Below, piece after piece: positions 1 to 10,753 of a stretch of DNA of 36,160 nt (position 1 is the stretch's first letter; each line of letters begins with the position of its first letter). Source of the stretch: an uncultured Spongiibacteraceae bacterium (GTDB lineage Bacteria; Pseudomonadota; Gammaproteobacteria; Pseudomonadales; CAMLJR01); NCBI GenBank assembly GCA_946480345.1, contig CAMLJR010000006.1, forward strand, positions 1-36,160, given 5' to 3'. Under the pieces are notes generated by a model. That model did not search any database, had not been told where the DNA came from, and worked only from the letters and a program-made list of their open reading frames with translations. A program made the position numbers and the translations under genes.

Positions 1-1092
1 ATGCTCGACGATCCGAAAATCCCCGACATTGTGAAATCGCTACTCAGCCATTTGCATACGCCGTATCTGAAACTGGCGTTGCTCGATGCTACCTTCCTCG
101 AAAACCGCCAACATGCCGCACGGTTGCTGCTGAATCAGATGGCGGAAACGGGCGCACGCTGGGTAACCGATGAAAAAGAGCGAACGGTGCTACCGAAGCT
201 GAAGAGCGTGGTTGAAACCGTGCTGCGCGGATTTGTCGATGACATCAGTCTGTTCGATCGTCTGTTGGAGGATTTCGCTCGTTTTCGCGAGAGCCTCGAT
301 AAGCGCGCACGAATGGTCGAGAAGCGTAACCGTTCGGCGCAGGAAGGCATCGAACGTCTCAGCGTTGCCAAGGATCGCGCGGCGCGTGAAATTTCGGAGC
401 GAATGAAAGGGTTTGCGGTACCGGAAGCCATCGAGCAATTGCTACAGAAGCCCTGGACTGATTTCCTCGCGTTCAATTACTTACGTAACGGCGAGAATAG
501 TCTGTCGTGGAAAGCGGCGTTGAAAGTGGTCGATGGCGTGCTGTGGAGCGTGCGCGACAACGACGGGCGCAGCGACGATGAGTTCCAGCGCTACCAAAGC
601 CAGCTTGAACAATCGATTGCGGAAGGTTTGCGCACGATCGGCTACGACAACGAAGCCGGGGAACAACTGCTGACGGCGTTGCGCGCGGCGCAGGAGCAGG
701 CATTTCTGGGACGACCGGTGGTTGTCTCAAAACCTCAATCTGCCTCGACGTCGCAGCCGGCGCCAGTAGATGCCGTCGCGCTGCCGGAGCAGTTTTCACC
801 TGCCGAGCAGGAGCTGGTCGATATGGTTCGTACGAAACTGGAATTTGGCACCTTGTTCGAGTTCGATCGTCCTGGCCAGAGAACGCAGTTGTTCAAGCTC
901 GCTTGGTACAGTCGCGTCAGCGCGCACTATATGTTCGTCAACCAAGCGGGTATCAAGCAGCTGGTCGAAACATTGCCCAACCTCGTGCGCGGTCTGCACG
1001 CAGGTACCATTCGCATCGTTCAGCCGGAGAAACGCAGCTTCATGGAGCGCGCCCTGAGCGCGATTCTGCACAAGCTGCGATTGACGGAATAA
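1..1092 (+). CDS. DUF1631 family protein, C-terminal part
   Basis: The frame is open from the first base of the window and ends at a TAA. It gives 363 residues of what is probably a protein about twice that length, because DUF1631 proteins are usually around 700-800 residues. The visible part is rich in charged helices (roughly residues 80-140, with many R/E/K/D), has a low-complexity Ser/Pro/Gln linker near residues 240-258, and ends with a compact domain containing a 'FEFDRPGQ...FKLAWYS' type core. That core resembles the conserved C-terminal part of the DUF1631 family. The ATG at base 1 is in frame, but I do not take it as the true start. No signal peptide or membrane segment is visible, so the product is likely cytosolic. 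The biochemical role of the family is not established. Family assignment is by recall of sequence character and is moderately sure. Confidence 0.7.
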   Translation: MLDDPKIPDIVKSLLSHLHTPYLKLALLDATFLENRQHAARLLLNQMAETGARWVTDEKERTVLPKLKSVVETVLRGFVDDISLFDRLLEDFARFRESLDKRARMVEKRNRSAQEGIERLSVAKDRAAREISERMKGFAVPEAIEQLLQKPWTDFLAFNYLRNGENSLSWKAALKVVDGVLWSVRDNDGRSDDEFQRYQSQLEQSIAEGLRTIGYDNEAGEQLLTALRAAQEQAFLGRPVVVSKPQSASTSQPAPVDAVALPEQFSPAEQELVDMVRTKLEFGTLFEFDRPGQRTQLFKLAWYSRVSAHYMFVNQAGIKQLVETLPNLVRGLHAGTIRIVQPEKRSFMERALSAILHKLRLTE

Positions 1093-1151
1093 TCCCGTTT
1101 ACTCGTCTCTTCCTGTGCTTCGTTTGGCGCGGTTTATCTCCGGGGCCGCGC

Positions 1152-1180
1152 TTGTGCTGACTGGGGGCCGCCAGTACCAT
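1152..1180 (+). promoter_or_regulatory. Candidate sigma-70 promoter for dapA
   Basis: A TTGTGC -35 (1152-1157) is separated by exactly 17 bp from a TACCAT -10 (1175-1180). Both match 4 of 6 consensus bases. Transcription would start near 1187, leaving a short leader before the dapA start at 1210. It lies in the 117-bp gap after the DUF1631 gene. Pattern match only. Confidence 0.35.
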
Positions 1181-1209
1181 AGCGCCTTTTCCGCGTTCGG
1201 AGACTCTGC

Positions 1210-2082
1210 ATGATTGCTGGCAGTATTGTCGCAATGGTCACGCCCATGACGGCAACTGGCGCCGTCGATTGGCCTGCGCTCGACAATCTCGTGGAGTGGC
1301 ATATCGCCGAAGGCACGAACGCATTGGTAGCGGTCGGCACCACCGGCGAATCGGCGACGCTGACCGTCGACGAACATTGCGCGGTGATCAAGCGCGTGGT
1401 CGAAACCGTCCGCGGCCGCATTCCGGTGATCGCCGGTACCGGCGCCAACTGCACGCGCGAAGCGATCGAGCTCACCGCTGCTGCCAAAGAAATGGGCGCC
1501 GATGCCTGTCTGCTCGTGACGCCTTACTACAACAAGCCGACGCAGGAAGGCTTGTACCTGCATTTCAAAGCCATCGCCGAAGCGGTGGCCATTCCCCAGA
1601 TTCTTTATAACGTGCCGGGCCGTACCGGTTGCGACATGCGCAACGAGACCGTCGCGCGTTTGGTTGGCGTCGACAATATCATCGGCATCAAGGATGCGAC
1701 CGGCGATGTACCGCGCGGCATCGAATTGATCCGGATGTGCGGAGACCAGTTCGCCGTTTATTCCGGCGACGATGCCACCGCGCTCGATCTGATGCTGGCC
1801 GGAGCCAAAGGCGATATTTCGGTGACCGCGAACGTCGCGCCGAAACTGATGTCGCAGATGTGCGCTGCCGCCTTGCGTGGCGATGCCGCGACCGCCCGCG
1901 ATTTGAACGCGCGCCTGCTGGCGCTGCACGACAAGCTATTCGTCGAAGCGAATCCGATTCCGGTCAAATGGGCAGTGGCCGAGCTCGGCAAGATCGGTAG
2001 CGGCATTCGCCTGCCGCTCACACCGCTTAGCGATGGCTTCAAAACCGTGGTGCGCGATGCAATGCGTAGCGCCGGTTTGTAA
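1210..2082 (+). CDS. dapA: 4-hydroxy-tetrahydrodipicolinate synthase
   Basis: DapA condenses pyruvate with aspartate semialdehyde, the first committed step of lysine and diaminopimelate synthesis in the cytosol. The 290 residues match the family length (E. coli 292). Visible signatures are the N-terminal 'GSIVAMVTPM', the 'GTTGESATL' pyruvate-binding loop, 'TPYYNKPTQEGL' and 'NVPGRTGCDM', and the Schiff-base lysine in 'IIGIKDATGD' near residue 161. The catalytic Tyr is the one in 'LYNVPGR'. The ATG is preceded by GGAG at 1199-1202 with 7-nt spacing. bamC follows after about 40 bp and purC after that, the conserved gammaproteobacterial order, so dapA and bamC are probably co-transcribed. Confidence 0.97.
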   Translation: MIAGSIVAMVTPMTATGAVDWPALDNLVEWHIAEGTNALVAVGTTGESATLTVDEHCAVIKRVVETVRGRIPVIAGTGANCTREAIELTAAAKEMGADACLLVTPYYNKPTQEGLYLHFKAIAEAVAIPQILYNVPGRTGCDMRNETVARLVGVDNIIGIKDATGDVPRGIELIRMCGDQFAVYSGDDATALDLMLAGAKGDISVTANVAPKLMSQMCAAALRGDAATARDLNARLLALHDKLFVEANPIPVKWAVAELGKIGSGIRLPLTPLSDGFKTVVRDAMRSAGL

Positions 2083-2125
2083 TCCTCACGCGTAAATCCG
2101 CCAACAACTTGCAGTTGACTCATTG

Positions 2126-3190
2126 ATGAAAAAAATAATTGTGCTGGCGACCATGACCGCTGCGTCGCTAACCGTTAGCGGCTGTGGCTGGCTGGTGGGA
2201 GATAAAGGGATTTTCCGCGATCGCGGCGACGATTATCGACGCGCGCAGGTTGAAAGGCCGATGGAAGTCCCTCCCGGTTTGAGCAAGGCGCAGAGCGACC
2301 AGGATTTTGCGATTCCGACAATTGCGTACTCCGCGCCGCTCGAAGGCAAGTTCGAGGTGCCGCTGCCGGAGCCGCTCGAAGGGAATCCCGAAGCCGAGCA
2401 AGTCAAAATTCAAACACTGGACGCGACTACCTGGATTCTGGTGGAAGCGGGCCCTGGCGAAGTCTGGCCGCGCGTGCGGCAATTTTTGAATACCAATCAG
2501 TTGCAGGTAGCGCGCGCCGATGCTGCGCGCGGTGTACTTGAATCCAACTGGCTGCAACCGAAAACCGACGGAACGCAGCGCGAGCGCTATCGCTTCCGGA
2601 TCGAGCAGGGTGTGCAGCGTAACTCATCGGAAATTTACGTATTGCAGGCCGATGCGCGCACTGGCGACAACTGGCCGGCGACATCATCCGACCCCGCGCG
2701 CGAGGCCGAAATGGTGAAAGCCGTTGCGCAATTCATCGCCGATAACGGCAGCACCGGTGCAGTTTCGATGCTGGCGCAGCGCGGCCTGGACTCGAAGGGC
2801 AAGGTGTTTTTGAGTAAAGAAGCCGGCGTCAATGCGTATCTGCGGCTCGAGTTGCCGTTCGAGCGCGCATGGGCCTCGTTAAGCACGGCATTGCCTAAAG
2901 GCGGCTTCACCGTCGAAGACAGCAATCGCAGCACCGGCGAATATTGGGTGCGTTATACGCCGCCGCAGGATGAGGAAGAAAAGAAAGGCTGGTGGGGGCG
3001 TTTCTGGTCGTGGATGTTCAATAGCGACGAAGATAAGGTCCATAAAAACGTTATCTATATCGTGCGCATGCAGAACGAAGCCGGCGGCGATAAAGCAGTG
3101 CGTATCGATGTGCAACGGCAGGATGCGAAGCCGCTGCCCACACCGATCCAGGACGAGCTGTTAAACCGAATCAAGAATCGCCTAACGTAA
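2126..3190 (+). CDS. bamC: Outer membrane assembly lipoprotein BamC
   Basis: BamC (NlpB) is a lipoprotein subunit of the BAM complex, which folds beta-barrel proteins into the outer membrane. The product has a lipoprotein signal with lipobox 'TVSGC' (Cys20). An unstructured N-terminal stretch follows ('VERPMEVPPGLSKAQSDQDFAIP', broken here as PMEVPPGL and DQDFAIP), the part that binds BamD in known structures. Two helix-grip domains come next, roughly residues 100-210 and 225-354. A Trp/Lys-rich insert, 'EEEKKGWWGRFWSWMF', sits in the second domain. An in-frame TTG lies directly before the ATG, but ATG at 2126 gives the normal start MKKII. No strong ribosome site is visible, consistent with coupling to dapA. 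At 354 residues it is close to E. coli BamC (344). Confidence 0.92.
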   Translation: MKKIIVLATMTAASLTVSGCGWLVGDKGIFRDRGDDYRRAQVERPMEVPPGLSKAQSDQDFAIPTIAYSAPLEGKFEVPLPEPLEGNPEAEQVKIQTLDATTWILVEAGPGEVWPRVRQFLNTNQLQVARADAARGVLESNWLQPKTDGTQRERYRFRIEQGVQRNSSEIYVLQADARTGDNWPATSSDPAREAEMVKAVAQFIADNGSTGAVSMLAQRGLDSKGKVFLSKEAGVNAYLRLELPFERAWASLSTALPKGGFTVEDSNRSTGEYWVRYTPPQDEEEKKGWWGRFWSWMFNSDEDKVHKNVIYIVRMQNEAGGDKAVRIDVQRQDAKPLPTPIQDELLNRIKNRLT

Positions 3191-3251
3191 ACGGCGGCGC
3201 TTCAGGTTGGAAATTCTAACGAATTAACTCAGCGGCGAAAGCTGCGAATCA

Positions 3252-3995
3252 ATGAGCGACAGTGATATGGAAAAACGCGAAGAGTTGTACATCGGCAAAG
3301 CTAAATCGGTTTTCAGCACCGACGATGCAGATCGTTATGTCATGGTGTTTCGCAATGACACCTCGGCGTTTGACGGCAAAAAGAAAGCGCAGCTTGAACG
3401 CAAAGGTATGGTGAACAACAAATTCAATGCCTTCATCATGCAAAAGCTGATGGATGCCGGCATTCCATGTCATTTTGAAAAAGTGCTGTCGGACAACGAA
3501 GCGTTGGTGAAGCGCTTGCAAATGTTGCCGCTCGAATGTGTCGTGCGCAATTTCGCCGCCGGTTCGATTTGTCGCCGTTACGGTTTGCAGGAAGGCCTCG
3601 AACTCAATCCGCCGACATTCGAATTCTTTTTGAAAAGCGACGCGCTCGGCGACCCGATCTGTAACGATTACCACATTCTTTCGTTCGGCTGGGCAACCCA
3701 GCAACAGATCGATCGAATGAAAGAACTGACCTTCAAAATCAATTCGGTGCTGAAGCCGCTGTTTCTGAGCGGCAACATGCTGCTGGTCGATTACAAACTC
3801 GAATTCGGCCTTTTTCAGGATAAAAACGGCAATGTTGAGTTGATGCTCGGCGATGAGTTTTCACCCGATGGCTGCCGCGTTTGGGATAAAGATACACGCG
3901 AGAAATTCGACAAAGATCGATTCCGTCAGGATCTCGGCAATGTCGTCGAATCGTACGAAGTGATTGGCAAACGTCTTGGCATGACATTCGACTGA
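3252..3995 (+). CDS. purC: Phosphoribosylaminoimidazole-succinocarboxamide synthase (SAICAR synthetase)
   Basis: PurC ligates aspartate to CAIR with ATP in de novo purine synthesis. The protein carries '[13 protein letters not shown]' (nucleotide-binding strand), '[13 protein letters not shown]', 'KGMVNNKFN', '[12 protein letters not shown]', '[11 protein letters not shown]' and '[15 protein letters not shown]', all standard SAICAR synthetase motifs in the right order. Its length is 247 residues, against 237 in E. coli. A second in-frame ATG at 3267 (MEKREELY) aligns better with the E. coli start (MQKQAELY), so the first five residues may not be translated; neither site has a clear Shine-Dalgarno sequence. 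The gene follows bamC by about 60 bp, as in other gammaproteobacteria, and is closed by a strong terminator. Confidence 0.96.
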   Translation: MSDSDMEKREELYIGKAKSVFSTDDADRYVMVFRNDTSAFDGKKKAQLERKGMVNNKFNAFIMQKLMDAGIPCHFEKVLSDNEALVKRLQMLPLECVVRNFAAGSICRRYGLQEGLELNPPTFEFFLKSDALGDPICNDYHILSFGWATQQQIDRMKELTFKINSVLKPLFLSGNMLLVDYKLEFGLFQDKNGNVELMLGDEFSPDGCRVWDKDTREKFDKDRFRQDLGNVVESYEVIGKRLGMTFD

Positions 3996-4011
3996 CAGAA
4001 ATATCGGCTTC

Positions 4012-4040
4012 AAAAAGGCGGCGCTGACCGCCTTTTTTAT
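4012..4040 (+). terminator. Rho-independent terminator of purC
   Basis: The arms AAAAAGGCGG (4012-4021) and CCGCCTTTTT (4028-4037) form a perfect 10-bp stem around the hexaloop CGCTGA, and the T run continues to 4038. It starts 17 bp after the purC stop and separates the housekeeping block from the metal block. Confidence 0.9.
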
Positions 4041-4093
4041 TGCGCGGTTATATCGGTTTTGAGTGTTACCACACGTGCTGTCAGATTAACGCC

Positions 4094-4122
4094 TTGACAC
4101 TCGCCGTTGTGGTTTGTAGCGT
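4094..4122 (+). promoter_or_regulatory. Candidate promoter of the efflux operon
   Basis: A perfect -35 box TTGACA (4094-4099) is followed after 17 bp by the weak -10 TAGCGT (4117-4122). Transcription would begin around 4129, almost on the ATG at 4130, implying a leaderless or nearly leaderless message for the small His-rich gene. The poor -10 could mean that an activator is needed. Pattern match only. Confidence 0.3.
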
Positions 4123-4129
4123 GCTGACA

Positions 4130-4504
4130 ATGAATCGTATCGTCGTGTGTATCGCATTGATTGTTGCCCTTGCCGCTGTGCAGGGGTTGTCGCTGCATGC
4201 GCATCTTCCCCACGCCAATGACATACATGCCGGACACGATGTTATTCATGTTCACAGCCATGCAGTTCGCGCTGATGTCGACGATAACGGTGAGCACTCC
4301 GCCGAGGCATCAATCGATTTGCTGACATCGAATGCAGCGCGAGAGGGTGTGGGTGCTTCGTTTAATTTTGCGCTGGTTACCTTCTGGATCGGCTTATTAA
4401 TCGCACTGTGTTTCTCTTCCCATCGAGTAATCGTTCCCGCGCCCATCGGTTTTTACTCACCGCCGCGCTATAGGCGTTCATCTCCCCGCGCACCACCTCG
4501 TTAA
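4130..4504 (+). CDS. Small histidine-rich membrane protein upstream of czcCBA
   Basis: The 124-residue protein has an N-terminal hydrophobic segment (about residues 3-20, a signal peptide or anchor). A loop follows with eight histidines between residues 23 and 44 (H23, H25, H28, H33, H36, H40, H42, H44) plus H56. A second hydrophobic segment spans about residues 79-95, and a basic Pro/Arg-rich tail ends 'SSPRAPPR'. The His-rich loop should face the periplasm and could bind Zn, Cd, Co or Ni. I chose the ATG at 4130 because it opens the hydrophobic segment; the frame is open upstream to 4040 but that part looks non-coding. It is probably co-transcribed with czcC 62 bp downstream. The layout resembles small metal-resistance proteins placed before RND operons (CzcI-like or DUF2946-like), but I do not recognise a defined family. 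Confidence 0.65.
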   Translation: MNRIVVCIALIVALAAVQGLSLHAHLPHANDIHAGHDVIHVHSHAVRADVDDNGEHSAEASIDLLTSNAAREGVGASFNFALVTFWIGLLIALCFSSHRVIVPAPIGFYSPPRYRRSSPRAPPR

Positions 4505-4527
4505 CTCCCATTTTTATTCGAAAGCGG

Positions 4528-4543
4528 TCACGCATTTGCGTGA
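4528..4543. promoter_or_regulatory. Perfect palindrome upstream of czcC
   Basis: TCACGCATTTGCGTGA has 7-bp arms (4528-4534, 4537-4543) around TT. It lies 24 bp after the stop of the His-rich gene and 23 bp before the czcC start. It could be a repressor operator or a small mRNA hairpin at the gene boundary. No T run follows, so it is not a standard terminator. Confidence 0.45.
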
Positions 4544-4566
4544 GTTATGCCTTGGGAGTTATTTCG

Positions 4567-5847
4567 ATGAATCGATTTTTATTTCGTCGCGTGTCGGCGC
4601 TGAATGGTTATTGCCTCGCCATTTTATTCGCCATTTATTCTGCGGTAGCCACTGCCGAACAGCCCGGCGGTTTGACGTTGACGCAGGCTATCGCCGCGAC
4701 TATTGCGCACAATCCTGAGTTGCAAAGTTCGATGTTTTCGCTGCGGTCGGCGGCTGCACGCATTACTCAGGCGGGTTATTCACCCAGCCCGGAGGTTGCG
4801 TTACAGGTCGAGAACTTCGCGGGCAGCGGCAATTTTGCTGACGCTGATTCCGCAGAAACGACGCTGATGTTGTCGCAGGTGTTGGAGTTGGGCGACAAAC
4901 GTGCGTCGCGTATGGAGGTTACTCGTGCGAGTTATTCGATGTTGTCGGTGGAAGCCGAGGCGCGTCGGCTCGATATTTTGGCCGAGGTTGCGCGGCGTTT
5001 TATTCACGTTGCGGGCGACCAACAGGCGATCACACTTGCACAGCAGGCAACGGTGCTGGCCGAAAAAACACTGCGCGCTGTCGAAGCGCGCGTGCATGCG
5101 GCTAAGTCGCCCGGCGTGGAAATGCATCGTGCACAAATTGCATTAACGCGTGCACGAATCGATGAAGAGCATGCCGAGCACGAATTGTTGTCGTCGCGGC
5201 GCAAGCTCGCGGCGTTATGGGGCGATGGTGAGCCCGATTTCGATTCCGTCGCTGCCGATTTATTTCGGTTACCCACTCCCGTCGATTTCAACGCTCTGGT
5301 GGCGCGGCTAAGAACCAATCCGGATTTCACGCGATTTGCGCATGAGCAGCGTTTGCGCGATGCCGAGTTGCGGCTTGCCGAAACACGCGGCACACCGAAT
5401 ATGCAAATCGGAGCCGGCGTTCGGCAATTACAGGCGAGCGACGATCACGCGTTCGTCATTTCGGCGTCGATGCCGCTGTTTACCCGCAGTCGCAATAGCG
5501 GAGCGCTGGCCGAAGCCACTGCGCGCCAAGCACAGGTGAACGTCGACGAACGCGCGGCTTTTTTGCGCGCGCAGGCGCAACTATTCGAGGTTTATCAGGA
5601 GTTACTGCACTCGATCACCGAAGCTAATGCATTGCGCGAACAGGTTTTACCGCAAACCGAAAATATCTTGCAGCAAACGGAATATGCATATCAGCGTGGG
5701 CGTTATTCATACATCGATTGGGTGGCGGTGCAGCGCGAACAGCTCGATGCGCAACGTCGTCTGATCGAAGCATCCGCCGAAGCGCATCGTTATGCGATCG
5801 AAATCGAACGACTTACCGGCGAATCGCTGATCGCGAAATCCCATTAA
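4567..5847 (+). CDS. czcC: CzcC-type outer membrane efflux channel (TolC family)
   Basis: This is the outer-membrane channel of a heavy-metal RND system. The 426 residues begin with a Sec signal peptide (about 34 residues, cleavage after 'VATA'). An outer membrane efflux protein repeat structure follows, with two long helical hairpin regions. The first carries 'LTLTQAIAATIAHNPELQ', typical of TolC/CzcC N-termini, and Ala/Arg/Glu-rich helices. Near the C-terminus, 'QTEYAYQRGRYSYIDWVAVQ' is the conserved segment seen in CzcC and CusC. The start is set at the ATG at 4567 because GGGAG lies at 4554-4558 with 8-nt spacing; an earlier in-frame ATG at 4540 would spoil the signal peptide. No lipobox is present. 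The gene is followed after 24 bp by czcB. The gene symbol rests on architecture and neighbours. Confidence 0.88.
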   Translation: MNRFLFRRVSALNGYCLAILFAIYSAVATAEQPGGLTLTQAIAATIAHNPELQSSMFSLRSAAARITQAGYSPSPEVALQVENFAGSGNFADADSAETTLMLSQVLELGDKRASRMEVTRASYSMLSVEAEARRLDILAEVARRFIHVAGDQQAITLAQQATVLAEKTLRAVEARVHAAKSPGVEMHRAQIALTRARIDEEHAEHELLSSRRKLAALWGDGEPDFDSVAADLFRLPTPVDFNALVARLRTNPDFTRFAHEQRLRDAELRLAETRGTPNMQIGAGVRQLQASDDHAFVISASMPLFTRSRNSGALAEATARQAQVNVDERAAFLRAQAQLFEVYQELLHSITEANALREQVLPQTENILQQTEYAYQRGRYSYIDWVAVQREQLDAQRRLIEASAEAHRYAIEIERLTGESLIAKSH

Positions 5848-5871
5848 GAAAAGAACATTGAGAGACGGATC

Positions 5872-10249
<4,378 letters not shown>

Positions 10250-10259
10250 CACGCATTTT

Positions 10260-10300
10260 CCGAGGCAATCGCCGGTCCAACCAGATTGGGGTGGCCTCGG
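10260..10300 (+). other. Hairpin between czcA and the Zur-box-like site
   Basis: CCGAGGC (10260-10266) pairs with GCCTCGG (10294-10300), and inside it AATC (10267-10270) can pair with GATT. It starts 11 bp after the czcA stop. No T run follows directly, so it is at best a weak terminator or a transcript-stabilising hairpin separating efflux from uptake genes. Confidence 0.35.
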
Positions 10301-10323
10301 GAAATGTTATGTTATATCCTTTT
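10301..10323 (+). promoter_or_regulatory. Zur-box-like operator
   Basis: The site begins with a perfect left half GAAATGTTAT (10301-10310) and continues GTTATATCCTTTT. Against the gammaproteobacterial Zur consensus (inverted GAAATGTTATA half-sites around one central base) I count 18 matches at 22 defined positions; the right half is the weaker one. -10-like hexamers TATGTT (10308-10313) and TATATC (10313-10318) lie inside it, so a bound repressor would block transcription. It ends 3 bp before the start of the small His/Cys gene and precedes the ZnuD-like receptor, which is what zinc repression would predict. Confidence 0.75.
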
Positions 10324-10326
10324 TGC

Positions 10327-10653
10327 ATGTTTCCGCTGCCTCTCAAAAACAACTTCTCTCTCCGCAACAGCATACGCACGGCGCGACATCCGTACTGGCT
10401 GGTGCTGGTGTTCGCGTTGTTTCTGGCAGGGCAGATCGCGAGTGGCGCGCACTGGCACGACAGCACGCAGTCGCAGGACGCCGAGTGCGCACTGTGTACT
10501 TTGTCGAATGCGGTCAGCGGCGCGATTACCTCCAGCGCGTGGTCGATTGCGGTTATCACCGCATTTATCGCCGTTCGTTTTTCCCTTCAGACAGCGCCAG
10601 CCATTGCTGTGGCGCGTTGCTACGACAGCCGCGCTCCACCTCGTTTCTCCTGA
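10327..10653 (+). CDS. Small His/Cys membrane protein, DUF2946-like, probably Zur-regulated
   Basis: The 108-residue product has a hydrophobic segment at about residues 24-40, a periplasmic-side metal-ligand cluster (H42, H44, C54, C57 in 'HWHDSTQ' and 'CALCTL'), a second hydrophobic segment at about 70-84 and a tail 'SRAPPRFS'. This matches the general plan of DUF2946/DUF2607-type small proteins that sit beside TonB receptors for zinc or copper and are thought to pass metal. I start it at 10327, the last Met before the first membrane segment; earlier in-frame codons lie within the Zur-box-like site. No ribosome site is possible between the operator and this start, so the message may be leaderless. 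It precedes the receptor by 100 bp. Confidence 0.65.
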   Translation: MFPLPLKNNFSLRNSIRTARHPYWLVLVFALFLAGQIASGAHWHDSTQSQDAECALCTLSNAVSGAITSSAWSIAVITAFIAVRFSLQTAPAIAVARCYDSRAPPRFS

Positions 10654-10753
10654 TCCCATCTGAGTTGTTATCAAGTCAGCGTTGACTTCGAACCATCGTC
10701 GCTCGTGTATTAACGCGCGCGTTGGTTACTCACTATTTATCAGGAGTTCTCCC

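Noticed and set aside
1099..1929. Open frame of 276 codons on the minus strand
   Set aside because: Antisense to dapA, with no recognisable domain and a composition rich in Gly/Arg/His as expected for a shadow frame.
4040..4129. N-terminal extension of the His-rich protein
   Set aside because: The added 30 residues include the purC terminator edge and the candidate promoter, and would bury the signal segment. ATG 4130 is preferred.
10682..10753. Upstream start for the TonB receptor
   Set aside because: The extra 24 residues are Arg/Ser-rich and would displace the signal peptide; AGGAG with proper spacing exists only before ATG 10754.
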